A DNA stretch of 64,000 bases. It comes from Marinobacterium halophilum. GTDB lineage: Bacteria > Pseudomonadota > Gammaproteobacteria > Pseudomonadales > Balneatricaceae. How positions within the stretch are numbered: the stretch's first letter is position 1; each line of letters begins with the position of its first letter. Shown here piece by piece: positions 1-8,869 of this stretch. The translations under genes and the position numbers were made by a program. Below the pieces are notes generated by a model. It had not been told where the DNA came from and did not search any database. It saw only the letters and a list, made by a program, of their open reading frames with translations. Location of the stretch: assembly GCF_003014615.1 (NCBI RefSeq), contig NZ_PYGI01000001.1:1-64000 (forward strand), given 5' to 3'.

Positions 1-2
1 TG

Positions 3-137
3 CAGATGTTCATGAAACGGACCTGGGCGCTGGAAGCCTCCTGGGGCGACCGTGGATTCCATAAGGCGCGCATCAGTGACGCCATCTTTGCTGACGACGC
101 GCCGCTGGGCCCGGGTCAGACATTCGGGAGGTCATAA
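3..137 (+). CDS. 3' end of an unrecognised catabolic-operon gene (partial)
   Basis: Only the last 44 codons lie in the window, ending in a TAA that shares bases with the ATG of the next gene (TAATG). The tail is rich in charged and aromatic residues (FMKRTWALEASWGDRGF, then GPGQTFGRS). I could not assign it to a family; an acyl-CoA dehydrogenase or other CoA-thioester enzyme would suit the operon, but that rests on context alone. The start and most domains lie upstream of the window. Translational coupling to the thiolase suggests the two products are needed together. Confidence 0.6.
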   Translation, partial: QMFMKRTWALEASWGDRGFHKARISDAIFADDAPLGPGQTFGRS

Positions 138-1291
138 TGGCTGAAGCTTATATTGTCGATGCTCTGCGTACGCCCACCGGGCGGCGCAAGGGCGGGTTGT
201 CTCAGGTACACGCCATCGATCTGGGTGCGCATGTGCTCAAGGCGTTGGTCGAACGCAACGCCATTCCGGCTGACGAGTACGATGACGTCATCTTTGGCTG
301 CGTCGATACCATCGGTTCTCAGGCCGGTGATATCGCCCGCACCAGCTGGCTGGCCGCCGGTCTGCCGCTGAATGTGGCAGGCACCACGGTAGACCGTCAG
401 TGCGGTTCCTCACAGCAGGCGCTGCACTTTGCTGCGCAAGCGGTGATGAGCGGCACCCAGGATGTGATCGCCGTCGGTGGTGTACAGACCATGACTCAGA
501 TCCCGATCTCGTCGGCGATGCTGGCCGGTCAGCCGCTGGGCTTTACCACGCCCTTTGCCGAGAGCAAGGGCTGGCAGGCACGCTTCGGCGATGCCCCCGT
601 CAACCAGTTCTATGCCGCTCAGCGCATCGCTGATCACTGGGGCATCAGCCGTGCCGACATGGAAGTGTTCGCGCTGGAAAGCCACCGTCGCGCCATCGCG
701 GCGAGCGAAGCCGGTTACTTCGATCGTGAGATCGTGCCGCTGGAAGGGGTCGAGCGTGACGAAACGCCGCGTCAGACTACGCTGGAAAAAATGGCCGAGC
801 TGGAGCCGGTTGATCCGGAATACCCGTCCATTACGGCAGCGGTATCGAGCCAGACCTGTGACGCATCGGCCGCAATGCTGGTGGTCTCGGAGCAGGCGCT
901 CAAGCGTTACAACCTGACTCCGCGTGCCCGCATTCACCACCTCAGCGTCTGCGGTGATGATCCGATCTGGCATCTGCGTGCACCGATTCCGGCGACCGAA
1001 GCGGCACTGAAGAAAGCCGGTATGAGCATGGATCAGATCGACCTGGTCGAGATCAACGAAGCGTTTGCGTCCGTGGTCATGGCCTGGCAGCAGGAAACCG
1101 GTTACAGCCTCGACAAGATCAACGTCAACGGCGGCGCAATTGCTCTGGGTCACCCGTTGGGTGCGACCGGTGCACGTCTGATGACCGGCTTGCTGCATGA
1201 GCTGGAACGTCGCGGCGGCCGCTTTGGCCTGCAGACCATGTGCGAAGGCGGTGGCCAGGCCAACGTGACGATCATCGAGCGTCTGGGCTGA
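137..1291 (+). CDS. Thiolase (acetyl-CoA C-acyltransferase), FadA6-like
   Basis: A 384-residue thiolase that should cleave a 3-ketoacyl-CoA with free CoA. The acyl-accepting cysteine is C89 in QCGSSQQAL, the NEAFA loop lies near residue 309, the histidine motif GGAIALGHPLGATGAR follows, and the C-terminal cysteine is in CEGGGQAN, so all catalytic elements are intact. The N-terminus (MAEAYIVDALRTPTGRRKGG) and overall sequence read like FadA6 of the actinobacterial steroid C/D-ring pathway. The assignment to that pathway is inference; the neighbouring IpdF-like dehydrogenase supports it. The ATG overlaps the preceding stop, giving tight coupling, and a GGGAGG ribosome site lies just upstream. 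Confidence 0.93.
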   Translation: MAEAYIVDALRTPTGRRKGGLSQVHAIDLGAHVLKALVERNAIPADEYDDVIFGCVDTIGSQAGDIARTSWLAAGLPLNVAGTTVDRQCGSSQQALHFAAQAVMSGTQDVIAVGGVQTMTQIPISSAMLAGQPLGFTTPFAESKGWQARFGDAPVNQFYAAQRIADHWGISRADMEVFALESHRRAIAASEAGYFDREIVPLEGVERDETPRQTTLEKMAELEPVDPEYPSITAAVSSQTCDASAAMLVVSEQALKRYNLTPRARIHHLSVCGDDPIWHLRAPIPATEAALKKAGMSMDQIDLVEINEAFASVVMAWQQETGYSLDKINVNGGAIALGHPLGATGARLMTGLLHELERRGGRFGLQTMCEGGGQANVTIIERLG

Positions 1292-1388
1292 GTGTGACCC
1301 CGGGCACTCCATGTTTTGCCTGGGGACGATCCGAACTGAATTGACGGCTCGCGCTGCGGCGCAGCCATGACAGGTTGATGGGGAAGTT

Positions 1389-2273
1389 ATGTCTATATTG
1401 GAAGGCCGAGTGGCCATTATTACCGGCGCTGGCGGCGGCTTGGGTGCTGCCCACGCAAAAGTACTGGCAGCTGAAGGCTGTGCGGTTGTGGTGAATGATA
1501 TCAATGAAACCGCTGCACAGGCGGTGGTTGAAGAGATCACGGCGGCGGGCGGTAAGGCGGTGGTCAACACCTCTGACATCACCAACTACGAAGACAGCGC
1601 CCGCGCGGTGCAACAGGCGATCGATACTTTCGGTGACCTGCATGTCGTGTTGAACAATGCGGGCGTTAACCGTGACCGCATGTTTGCCTCCATGACCGAG
1701 CAGGAGTGGGACACCATTATGGCTGTCCACCTGAAAGGTCATTTCTGCATCACGTCCCATGCCGTGCATTACTGGCGTGATCAGGCCAAAGCCGGTAAAG
1801 CGGTCAGCGGTCGCATCATCAACACCACCTCCGGTGCCGGTTTGCAGGGTTCCATTGGCCAGTCCAACTATGCCGCCGCCAAAGGCGGTATCGCGGCACT
1901 GACACTGAACCAGGCGGCGGAGCTGGGTCGCTATGGCATCACCGCCAACGCTGTTGCTCCGGCAGCGCGTACCGGCATGACCACTGCGGTTGAAGCGATG
2001 GCTACCCGCATGGCCAAGCCGGAAGACGGTAGCTTCGATTACTGGGCACCGGAAAACGTCTCCACGCTGCTGGCCTGGCTGGCATCCGAGGAAGCGGGCG
2101 ATGTCACCGGCAAGGTGTTTGAGTCTGAAGGCGGCCGCATCTGCATCTGTGACGGCTGGCGCACCACCGAAGGCGTCAACAAGAACGAGCGTTGGGAGCC
2201 GTCCGAGCTGGGCGAAGTGGTACACAAAATGATTAAAGACGCCGTTCCGGCACAAAAAGTCTGGGGCAGCTGA
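1389..2273 (+). CDS. Short-chain dehydrogenase/reductase, 3-hydroxyacyl-CoA dehydrogenase type
   Basis: A 294-residue classical SDR. The cofactor loop TGAGGGLGAAHA lies near residue 12, followed by the NNAG element and the catalytic YAAAK near residue 161. It is longer than a typical 250-residue SDR; the extra C-terminal part after about residue 245 resembles the SDR domain of peroxisomal 17-beta-hydroxysteroid dehydrogenase type 4 and its bacterial relatives, which oxidise 3-hydroxyacyl-CoAs. It would supply the 3-keto substrate for one of the flanking thiolases. A GGGGAAG ribosome site precedes the ATG. The substrate is not determined by the sequence. Confidence 0.88.
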   Translation: MSILEGRVAIITGAGGGLGAAHAKVLAAEGCAVVVNDINETAAQAVVEEITAAGGKAVVNTSDITNYEDSARAVQQAIDTFGDLHVVLNNAGVNRDRMFASMTEQEWDTIMAVHLKGHFCITSHAVHYWRDQAKAGKAVSGRIINTTSGAGLQGSIGQSNYAAAKGGIAALTLNQAAELGRYGITANAVAPAARTGMTTAVEAMATRMAKPEDGSFDYWAPENVSTLLAWLASEEAGDVTGKVFESEGGRICICDGWRTTEGVNKNERWEPSELGEVVHKMIKDAVPAQKVWGS

Positions 2274-2284
2274 GGAGCACGCAC

Positions 2285-3070
2285 ATGAGCAAGATTCCGA
2301 CATACGTTGAAGGTCACGGCCTGCTGAAGGGCAAGTCTGTACTGATTACTGCTGCGGCCGGTGCCGGCATCGGTTTCTCCGCCGCCAAGCGTGCGGCCGA
2401 AGAGGGCTGCCGGGCGTTGATGATCTCCGATATCCATCCGCGTCGTCTGGAAGAGGCCGTTGCGGCACTCAAGCAGGAAACCGGACTGGATGCCATCTAC
2501 GGTCAGCTGTGTAACGTGACTGTAGAAGAAGAAGTACAGACCCTGATCGCCGAGGCGGAAGCCAAGCTGGGTGGTGTGGATGTACTGATCAACAACGCCG
2601 GTCTTGGCGGTCAGAAAACCGTCGTTGAGATGACCGATGAAGAATGGCATCGCGTGCTGGATATTACCCTCACCGGTACTTTCCGCATGACCCGCGCCAT
2701 GCTGCCGCACATGCAAAATCGTGGTGCTGGCGTGATCGTTAACAACGCCTCTGTACTGGGCTGGCGTGCGCAGAAAGAACAGGCGCACTATGCCGCAGCC
2801 AAGGCCGGTGTCATGGCGCTGACCCGTTGCAGCGCACTGGAAGCGGCTGAGCATGGCGTGCGTATCAATGCGGTATCACCGTCAATCGCGCTGCATGACT
2901 TCCTCAAGAAAGCGTCCAGCGAAGAACTGCTGGCGCAGCTGTCCAGCCGTGAAGCGTTCGGCCGTGCGGCTGAAGTATGGGAAGTGGCCAACGTGATGAT
3001 GTTCCTGGCCAGCGATTATTCCTCCTATATGACCGGCGAAGTGGTATCGGTCAGTTCCCAGCAGGCGTAA
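2285..3070 (+). CDS. Short-chain dehydrogenase/reductase, IpdF-like
   Basis: A 261-residue SDR with an unusual leader (GHGLLKGKSVLITAAAGAGIG) and catalytic YAAAK near residue 168. The leader and glycine loop AAGAGIGFSAAKRAAEEG look like IpdF, the reductase acting on hydroxylated indane-carboxyl-CoA intermediates during steroid C/D-ring degradation. That resemblance is recalled, not computed. The gene starts 11 bases after the preceding SDR with a GAGGAGC ribosome site, so it is in the same operon. The other possible role is a generic hydroxyacyl-CoA dehydrogenase for another alicyclic substrate. Confidence 0.85.
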   Translation: MSKIPTYVEGHGLLKGKSVLITAAAGAGIGFSAAKRAAEEGCRALMISDIHPRRLEEAVAALKQETGLDAIYGQLCNVTVEEEVQTLIAEAEAKLGGVDVLINNAGLGGQKTVVEMTDEEWHRVLDITLTGTFRMTRAMLPHMQNRGAGVIVNNASVLGWRAQKEQAHYAAAKAGVMALTRCSALEAAEHGVRINAVSPSIALHDFLKKASSEELLAQLSSREAFGRAAEVWEVANVMMFLASDYSSYMTGEVVSVSSQQA

Positions 3071-3080
3071 GGACTTCGAG

Positions 3081-3551
3081 ATGGCGAACCAGATTTTTGC
3101 CAGTGCCGACGCACTGTTGGCGGCTCAGGGCATGGACCTGGGCTGCAGTGAATGGCTGGAGATCACTCAAGAACGGATCAACCTGTTTGCTGAAGCAACC
3201 GGTGATCACCAGTGGATTCACGTGGACCCGGTGAAAGCCGCTGACGGCCCGTTCGGCAAGTGCATTGCCCACGGCTACCTGACCCTGTCGCTGGTTAACC
3301 TGTTTCTGCCCCAGCTGATGGCGGTCGAGAACCTGCAGATGGGCGTCAACTACGGCTGCGACAAGGTACGTTTCCCGGCAGCCGTGCCGGTAGGCAGCCG
3401 CATTCGCGGCCGTGGCGAAGTGGTAGCTGTTGAATCGGTCAAGCAGGCGGTGCAGGCGACAGTCCGCGTCACCGTTGAGATCGAAGGCAGCGACCGTCCC
3501 GGTTGCGTTATCGACACCATCAGCCGTTACACATTCAATCCGGCTCAATAA
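3081..3551 (+). CDS. MaoC-like (R)-specific enoyl-CoA hydratase
   Basis: A 156-residue single hot-dog protein. The hydratase-2 signature is visible: [15 protein letters not shown] (Asp and His of the catalytic dyad) near residues 38-52, then AHGYLTLSL. It should add or remove water across a 2-enoyl-CoA double bond. It lies 10 bases after the IpdF-like gene and 10 before the second thiolase, forming a hydration, oxidation and thiolysis set with its neighbours. Length is normal for the stand-alone MaoC/PhaJ-type family. The physiological substrate is not visible in the sequence. Confidence 0.9.
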   Translation: MANQIFASADALLAAQGMDLGCSEWLEITQERINLFAEATGDHQWIHVDPVKAADGPFGKCIAHGYLTLSLVNLFLPQLMAVENLQMGVNYGCDKVRFPAAVPVGSRIRGRGEVVAVESVKQAVQATVRVTVEIEGSDRPGCVIDTISRYTFNPAQ

Positions 3552-3561
3552 GGAGAATAAG

Positions 3562-4767
3562 ATGAGCGAAGCAGTCATTGTATCTACGGCGCGTACTGCG
3601 CTGACCAAGTCGTTCCGCGGCTCCTTCAACGATACCGAAGCCCCGGTGCTGGGTGGCCATGTGGTCCGTGCAGTCGTCGAACGTGCCGGTATCGAGCCGG
3701 AAGCGGTTGAAGACGTGATCATGGGCGCAGCGGTGCAGCAGGGTACCCAGGCCTACAATATCGGCCGTCTGTGCGCCTACACCGGCGGCCTGCCGGACAG
3801 CGTGCCGGGCATGGCACTGGATCGCATGTGCGCGTCCGGCCTGATGACCATTGGCGTTGCCGCCAAGAACATCATTGCGGGCGAGATGAAAGTCGCCATT
3901 GCCGGGGGCGTCGAGTCTCTGTCGCTGACCCAGACCAAGCACAAGAACACCTACCGTGCCCAGTCCGAGGCGGTCAAGGAGATCGCTCCGAGCGCTTACA
4001 TCCCGATGATCGAGACCGCCGAGCTGGTCGCCGAGCGTTACGGTATCAGCCGTGAAGAGCAGGATCGCTATTCCCTGCAGAGCCAGCAGCGTACGGCAGC
4101 GGCACAGGAAGCGGGTCTGTTTGATGACGAGATCGTGCCGCTGACCGCTCAGCAGTTGGTGTTCGATGCCGATCGCAAGCCGGCCGGTCACAAGGAAGTT
4201 GTTGCCGACCGTGACGAGTGCAACCGTCCGCAGACCACCTATGAAAGTCTGGCAGGTCTGGTACCGGTCTGGAAAGACGGTCAGTGGATTGCCGAAGGCA
4301 AGCATGTCACCGCCGGTAACGCGTCCCAGTTCTCTGACGGTGCGTCTGCTGCGCTGGTGATGAGTCGCGAAGAAGCGGACCGTCGTGGTATCGCACCGCT
4401 GGGTGTCTATAAAGGTATCGCGGTTGCGGGCTGCAAGCCGGAAGAGATGGGTATTGGCCCGGTCTATGCCATTCCCAAGTTGCTGGAACGCTTCAACCTC
4501 AAAGTGGACGATGTCGGTCTGTGGGAAATCAACGAAGCTTTTGCCAGTCAGGTGCTGTATTGCCGTGACACGCTGGGCATCGCCAACGATCGCCTGAACG
4601 TGAACGGTGGCGCGATCTCTATCGGTCACCCGTTTGGCATGTCCGGTGCGCGCATGGTCGGTCACGCCCTGATTGAAGGCCGTCGCCGTGGCGTCAAGTA
4701 TGTGGTCGTTGCCATGTGCATCGGTGGTGGTATGGGTGCAGCCGGTCTGTTTGAAGTCTGCCCCTGA
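3562..4767 (+). CDS. Thiolase family protein (acetyl-CoA acetyltransferase type)
   Basis: A 401-residue thiolase and the second in the operon. The nucleophile is C90 in RMCASGLM, followed by the NEAFA loop, [16 protein letters not shown] and C-terminal [11 protein letters not shown], so all catalytic motifs are present. The start is the ATG with AAGGAG seven bases upstream; an in-frame extension back into the MaoC gene exists but is not credible. Two different thiolases in one operon suggest two chain-cleavage steps, or one ring-derived and one linear substrate. Whether it favours degradation or condensation cannot be read from the sequence. Confidence 0.92.
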   Translation: MSEAVIVSTARTALTKSFRGSFNDTEAPVLGGHVVRAVVERAGIEPEAVEDVIMGAAVQQGTQAYNIGRLCAYTGGLPDSVPGMALDRMCASGLMTIGVAAKNIIAGEMKVAIAGGVESLSLTQTKHKNTYRAQSEAVKEIAPSAYIPMIETAELVAERYGISREEQDRYSLQSQQRTAAAQEAGLFDDEIVPLTAQQLVFDADRKPAGHKEVVADRDECNRPQTTYESLAGLVPVWKDGQWIAEGKHVTAGNASQFSDGASAALVMSREEADRRGIAPLGVYKGIAVAGCKPEEMGIGPVYAIPKLLERFNLKVDDVGLWEINEAFASQVLYCRDTLGIANDRLNVNGGAISIGHPFGMSGARMVGHALIEGRRRGVKYVVVAMCIGGGMGAAGLFEVCP

Positions 4768-4772
4768 TGTGT

Positions 4773-4821
4773 AGCCTCTGACATGAGGCTGCAGCGGTGC
4801 TGCCGTTAAGCGCGGCACCGC
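4773..4821 (+). other. Two tandem intercistronic hairpins
   Basis: Between the second thiolase and the next SDR, AGCCTC/GAGGCT (loop TGACAT) is followed at once by GCGGTGC/GCACCGC (12-base loop). There is no T-run, so a processing or mRNA-stabilising role is likelier than termination. The downstream gene keeps a good ribosome site and is probably still co-transcribed. Confidence 0.45.
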
Positions 4822-4853
4822 CATTATCAACGCTCAAGAATAAGGACAATGAC

Positions 4854-5609
4854 ATGAGCCAGAAATTGTTTGAACTCGACGGCCAGGTTGCCCTGGTTAC
4901 CGGTGCCGGTCAGGGCATGGGGTTGGGTGTCGCCCGTTCGTTGGCGACTCAGGGTGCCCGGGTTGTGGTCAACGACTACTATCCGGAACGTGCCGAAAGC
5001 GCCGCAGCCCAGCTACGCAGCGAAGGCTTTGAAGCCTGTGCCGCGCCGGGTGATATCACCTCGGCTGAGGTGCGTGACAGTATCGTTGCCACCGCCGAGC
5101 GTGAATTCGGTACGGTCAGCATTCTGGTCAACAACGCCGGTGTACCGCCGGGCATGCCGGACTCGCTGCGCCAGTTCAAGGATCTGGCGGATGAAGATTT
5201 CGAACTGCAGCTGGATCTGAACCTGCGCGCTATTCTCGGCCTTACCCGTCGTGTAATGGACGGCATGGTTGAGCAGGGTCATGGTCGTATCATCATTATC
5301 AGTTCCGAATCCTGGCGTACCGGCCTGCAGTTTGGCCTGACCAACTATGCTGCGGCCAAATCCGCCGCACTGGGCTTCATGCGCCACCTGGCACACGAAG
5401 TCGGCCGCAAGGGCATCACCGCCAACGCCGTCTCTCTGGGCACCATGAACAACTTCGGGGACTATGCCGAGTATGCCAAGGCAACGGCCGTTGGCCGTAC
5501 CGGTACACCGGAAGATGTGGGCGCTGCCGTGGCCTATCTGGCCTCGCGTGAAGCGTCCTGGATGTCAGGCCAGGTGCTGCCGCTCAACGGTGGTTCAATC
5601 ACGGCCTGA
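4854..5609 (+). CDS. Short-chain dehydrogenase/reductase (FabG-like)
   Basis: A 251-residue SDR with cofactor loop TGAGQGMGLG, ISSESW as the catalytic-serine strand, and YAAAKSA as the Tyr-x-x-x-Lys pair. The start is placed at the ATG preceded by AAGGA; a longer in-frame ORF runs 19 codons upstream through the hairpins and is rejected. It is the third dehydrogenase of the cluster and probably oxidises another hydroxyacyl-CoA or alcohol intermediate. The C-terminal PLNGGSITA is typical of the family. Substrate unknown. Confidence 0.87.
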   Translation: MSQKLFELDGQVALVTGAGQGMGLGVARSLATQGARVVVNDYYPERAESAAAQLRSEGFEACAAPGDITSAEVRDSIVATAEREFGTVSILVNNAGVPPGMPDSLRQFKDLADEDFELQLDLNLRAILGLTRRVMDGMVEQGHGRIIIISSESWRTGLQFGLTNYAAAKSAALGFMRHLAHEVGRKGITANAVSLGTMNNFGDYAEYAKATAVGRTGTPEDVGAAVAYLASREASWMSGQVLPLNGGSITA

Positions 5610-5645
5610 TATCCAGGCACGGGTGGCGAGGAGGCGAGAAGCGAT

Positions 5646-6299
5646 ATGCGTCGAACCAAAGAAGAAGCCGAGCTGACCCGACAGGTGATTATGGGGCGCG
5701 GACTGGAACTGTTCGCTGAACAGGGCGTTGCCGCGACCCGCCTGAGCGATATTGCCAAGGCTGCGGGTTTTACCCGCGGCGCGATCTACTGGCATTTTAA
5801 AAACAAGTGGGATCTGTTCGATGCCATTTGTGAGTTTTACTCGCAGCCGTTCAAAACCCTCAGCGATGCCTGCCTGTCTGATCAGGAGCAGGACCCGCTG
5901 GGCAAGCTGCGTGAGCTGCTGGTACGCCTGTTGTGCAAGGTAGAGCAGGACCGCAATTTCTGTCGCATGATGTTGATGTTTATCCGTGAAAGCTCCGGTG
6001 TCACCGCCGGCGGCACGGCTGAGCCGGTGGCCCGGTTCATGGAGTATCAGCATCAGCGCCGCCTGGGTGTTATTCACAATGCCATTCGACGTGGCCAGCT
6101 GCCGCCCACGGCGGATGCTGAAGCCGCATCCTGGTTGATCAAGGCGATGGTAGACGGGTTCGTTACCAGTTGGCTGCAGCGGGCCGAGTATTTTTCGATT
6201 TCAAGCAATGCAGACGTGTTTGTGGATACGGTGATCGCCAGCCTGAGTGCGCTACAACCGGTTCCGGACTCTGTCGATGATGAGGTATGTGCAGTATGA
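5646..6299 (+). CDS. TetR/AcrR-family transcriptional regulator
   Basis: A 217-residue regulator. Residues 10-58 form the TetR helix-turn-helix (GLELFAEQGVAATRLSDIAKAAGFTRGAIYWHFKNK), the most recognisable part; the rest is an all-helical ligand domain of the AcrR/TtgR type. A strong GAGGAGGCG ribosome site precedes the ATG. It lies 36 bases after the last SDR and overlaps the ETF-QO start (ATGA), so it is probably co-transcribed with the cluster and may control it in response to a pathway CoA-ester or substrate. That link is inference; no operator was identified. Confidence 0.9.
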   Translation: MRRTKEEAELTRQVIMGRGLELFAEQGVAATRLSDIAKAAGFTRGAIYWHFKNKWDLFDAICEFYSQPFKTLSDACLSDQEQDPLGKLRELLVRLLCKVEQDRNFCRMMLMFIRESSGVTAGGTAEPVARFMEYQHQRRLGVIHNAIRRGQLPPTADAEAASWLIKAMVDGFVTSWLQRAEYFSISSNADVFVDTVIASLSALQPVPDSVDDEVCAV

Positions 6300-7948
6300 G
6301 TCGTGAATCGATGGAATTTGATGTAGTGATCGTCGGCGCGGGCCCTGCGGGTTTGTCGGCGGCCTGTCGGCTGATGCAGCAGGCTGCGGCGGCAGAGCAG
6401 GAACTGACCGTCTGTGTAGTGGAAAAAGGCTCCGAGGTTGGCGCACACATTCTCTCGGGTGCGGTGATGGAAACCCGTGCGCTGGATGAGCTGTTCCCCA
6501 ACTGGAAAGAGCTGGGCGCACCGCTGAACACGGCGGTGACCGAGGATCGGGTGGTACTGCTCAAAAATGCCGAGAGTGCGGCCAAGATCCCCAATGCGTT
6601 TGTGCCGAAGCCGATGCACAACGACGGCAACTACATTGTCAGCCTGGGTAATGTCACCCGCTGGCTGGCGGAACAGGCTGAAGGGCTCGGGGTTGAAGTG
6701 TTCCCCGGCTTTGCCGCCGCCGAAGTCCTGTTCAATGACGATGGCAGCGTCAAGGGCATTGCCACCGGTGACATGGGTGTCACCGCTGCAGGCGAGCAGG
6801 GTCCCAATTACATGGAAGGCATGGAGCTGCATGCCAAGTACACCATCTTCTCTGAAGGCTGTCGTGGTCATTTGGGCAAACAGCTGATCAGCCGCTTCAA
6901 GCTGGATCAGGATGCCGACCCTCAGCATTACGGTATCGGTATCAAGGAGTTGTGGGATATCGATCCGGCCAAGCACCAGCCCGGTCTGGTGGTGCACGGG
7001 TCCGGCTGGCCGCTTAGCGATGCCGGTGCCAGCGGTGGTTTCTTCCTCTATCACACCGATGACAATCAGGTTGTCGTGGGACTGATCACCGACCTGAACT
7101 ATGCCAACCCCTGGCTGAGCCCGTTCGACGAGTTTCAGCGCATGAAGCACCATCCCGAGATCAGCCAGATTCTCGAAGGTGGCAAGCGGGTGGCGTACGG
7201 TGCCCGCGCCATTACCAAGGGCGGTTTCAATGCGTTGCCGAAGATGACCATGCCCGGTGCGCTGCTGCTGGGGTGTGATGCCGGTACGCTGAACTTCTCC
7301 AAGATCAAGGGCACGCACACGGCGATGAAGTCGGGCATGCTGGCGGCGGAAGCGATTACCGAGACTCTGTTCTCCGGTGATCAGGGCGGCCGTGATCTGA
7401 GTGGCTTTACCGACAAGTACAAGGCTTCATGGTTGTTCGACGAGCTGTATCGCTCGCGTAACTTTGGCCCGGCGATGCACAAGTTCGGTACCTGGGTGGG
7501 CGGCGCGTTCAACTACATCGACCAGAACTGGTTCGGCGGCAAAATCCCGGTCACTCTGCATGACCGCCACGAAGACCATGCTCAGCTGAAACCGGCCAGC
7601 GAGTGCGCGCAGATCGAATATCCGAAGCCGGACGGCATCTTGTCGTTCGACAAGCCCTCATCGGTGTTCCTCTCCAACACCAACCATGAGGAAGATCAGC
7701 CCTGTCACTTGCAGCTCAAGGATGCCAGCATCCCGATTGCGCATAACCTCAAACTTTATGCGGAGCCTGCGCAGCGCTTCTGCCCGGCAGGGGTTTATGA
7801 AGTGGTAGAAAGCGAGAGCGGCCCCCAGTTCCAGATCAACGGACAGAACTGCGTTCACTGCAAAACCTGCGACATCAAGGACCCGGCCCAGAACATCACT
7901 TGGGTGGTGCCGGAAGGGGCGGGCGGGCCGAACTACCCGAATATGTAA
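6296..7948 (+). CDS. Electron-transfer flavoprotein-ubiquinone oxidoreductase
   Basis: A 550-residue ETF-QO that moves electrons from reduced ETF, and so from acyl-CoA dehydrogenases, to membrane ubiquinone. The FAD-binding VIVGAGPAGLSAA lies near residue 12. The C-terminal ferredoxin-like part carries the four cysteines of the [4Fe-4S] cluster in RFCPAG and NCVHCKTCDIKDP, and the family end GPNYPNM is present. Length is standard. The chosen ATG overlaps the TetR stop; an in-frame codon 9 bases earlier is less likely. Its presence suggests that the catabolic cluster includes acyl-CoA dehydrogenase steps, probably upstream of the window. Confidence 0.95.
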   Translation: MSRESMEFDVVIVGAGPAGLSAACRLMQQAAAAEQELTVCVVEKGSEVGAHILSGAVMETRALDELFPNWKELGAPLNTAVTEDRVVLLKNAESAAKIPNAFVPKPMHNDGNYIVSLGNVTRWLAEQAEGLGVEVFPGFAAAEVLFNDDGSVKGIATGDMGVTAAGEQGPNYMEGMELHAKYTIFSEGCRGHLGKQLISRFKLDQDADPQHYGIGIKELWDIDPAKHQPGLVVHGSGWPLSDAGASGGFFLYHTDDNQVVVGLITDLNYANPWLSPFDEFQRMKHHPEISQILEGGKRVAYGARAITKGGFNALPKMTMPGALLLGCDAGTLNFSKIKGTHTAMKSGMLAAEAITETLFSGDQGGRDLSGFTDKYKASWLFDELYRSRNFGPAMHKFGTWVGGAFNYIDQNWFGGKIPVTLHDRHEDHAQLKPASECAQIEYPKPDGILSFDKPSSVFLSNTNHEEDQPCHLQLKDASIPIAHNLKLYAEPAQRFCPAGVYEVVESESGPQFQINGQNCVHCKTCDIKDPAQNITWVVPEGAGGPNYPNM

Positions 7949-8033
7949 ATATCGGCTGCGGTATGGTTATTCGTCATGACTCGAGTGCGAAACGCTCTTT
8001 TGGTCGAATATCCATGACGTTTTGAATATGCCA

Positions 8034-8073
8034 CGACACAGGGTCGGCTTTCATGCTGACCCTGTGTCGTTTT
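8034..8073 (+). terminator. Rho-independent terminator after ETF-QO
   Basis: A 12-base perfect arm, CGACACAGGGTC, pairs with GACCCTGTGTCG and extends three more pairs (GGC/GCT, one wobble) around a six-base loop. TTTT follows directly. It lies 86 bases after the ETF-QO stop and insulates the catabolic operon from the dcw cluster. Confidence 0.88.
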
Positions 8074-8307
8074 GCGTTAGTGGCTGAGCGGGTGCTATCG
8101 GTCGACTTAAACGGGCATTTTAACCCACTGTTTCATTTATGAAACCAGGTCTGTTTCACCTGTTAAACATAGCTAGGCTGTTGCTCTCCTTACGACTTTT
8201 TTGTTTTGCCCTGTGTGTCGTTAAGTCCATGTTAAATAAAGATATTAACTGTTTTTTTCGAGCTTTTTAAAAGTGTCGGAAATTTGTCATGCCTGCTTTA
8301 CATCACC

Positions 8308-8336
8308 TTGCATCTACTGTGCTTACTACCTATAGT
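8308..8336 (+). promoter_or_regulatory. Probable sigma-70 promoter of mraZ/dcw cluster
   Basis: TTGCAT (8308-8313) and TATAGT (8331-8336) are separated by 17 bases, close to the sigma-70 consensus. The initiation point would fall about seven bases downstream, at the left edge of the MraZ operator repeats, as expected for autorepression. Confidence 0.75.
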
Positions 8337-8344
8337 GTCGCGTA

Positions 8345-8379
8345 GTGGGAAAAAGTGGATAAAAGTGGGTGAACTTGGG
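8345..8379 (+). promoter_or_regulatory. MraZ operator: direct GTGGG-type repeats at 10-base spacing
   Basis: GTGGG at 8345, GTGGA at 8355, GTGGG at 8365 and TTGGG at 8375 recur with exact 10-base periodicity. This is the known layout of MraZ binding boxes, short G-rich pentamers one helical turn apart upstream of mraZ. It predicts autoregulation of the dcw cluster by its own first gene product. Confidence 0.85.
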
Positions 8380-8395
8380 GGTTGCGGTGGGCGTC

Positions 8396-8848
8396 ATGTT
8401 CCGCGGAGTCAATCCGATCAATCTCGATGCCAAAGGCCGCATGGCCCTGCCGGCTCGCTATCGCGAATCGGTGCGGGAGCATTCTGAAGGCCGCATGGTG
8501 GTGACGATTGATACGGAAGACCAATGCCTGCTGCTTTACCCACAGCCTGAATGGGATGAAATCCAGGCCAGGATTGATGCGTTGCCCAGTTTCAACAAGG
8601 CGGTGCGCCGTATTCAGCGCCTGCTGACCGGTCATGCGACCGATCTGGAGCTGGATACCAATGGGCGCATGCTATTACCGGCACCTCTGCGTGAGTATGC
8701 CGGACTGGACAAGAAGATCATTCTGCTTGGTCAGGGCAATAAATTTGAAATCTGGAGTGAAACACTCTGGAGCAGCACTCGAGACGCGTACCTGCAAGCG
8801 GATGATGGCGACGAGATCCCCGCCGAATTGCAGACGTTGTCGCTTTAA
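8396..8848 (+). CDS. mraZ: MraZ, transcriptional regulator of the dcw cluster
   Basis: A 150-residue protein made of two AbrB-like halves, each with the family's core: NLDAKGRMALPARYRE near residue 8 and ELDTNGRMLLPAPLREYA near residue 84. It forms ring-shaped oligomers that bind the repeats just upstream and repress the cluster. The start is the ATG giving MFRG, the universal MraZ N-terminus; a GTG 27 bases upstream is in frame but would add a non-conserved leader lying inside the operator. No strong Shine-Dalgarno sequence is seen. First gene of the dcw cluster. Confidence 0.96.
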   Translation: MFRGVNPINLDAKGRMALPARYRESVREHSEGRMVVTIDTEDQCLLLYPQPEWDEIQARIDALPSFNKAVRRIQRLLTGHATDLELDTNGRMLLPAPLREYAGLDKKIILLGQGNKFEIWSETLWSSTRDAYLQADDGDEIPAELQTLSL

Positions 8849-8869
8849 CTGACAAGATAGCGGAGCAAC

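Larger units (their letters stand above)
7949..8395. other. Intergenic region between catabolic operon and mraZ
   Basis: A 447-base stretch without a credible gene. It holds the ETF-QO terminator near its left end, then an AT-rich tract from about 8100 to 8300 with no clear ORF, then the mraZ promoter and operator repeats at its right end. Confidence 0.8.

Noticed and set aside
3535-4830. A 431-codon open frame on the minus strand opposite the second thiolase
   Set aside because: Mirror of a highly biased GC-rich gene; no ribosome site, no family pattern, and it would overlap a clear thiolase. Similar long antisense frames opposite argJ, ftsZ and other genes were dropped for the same reason.
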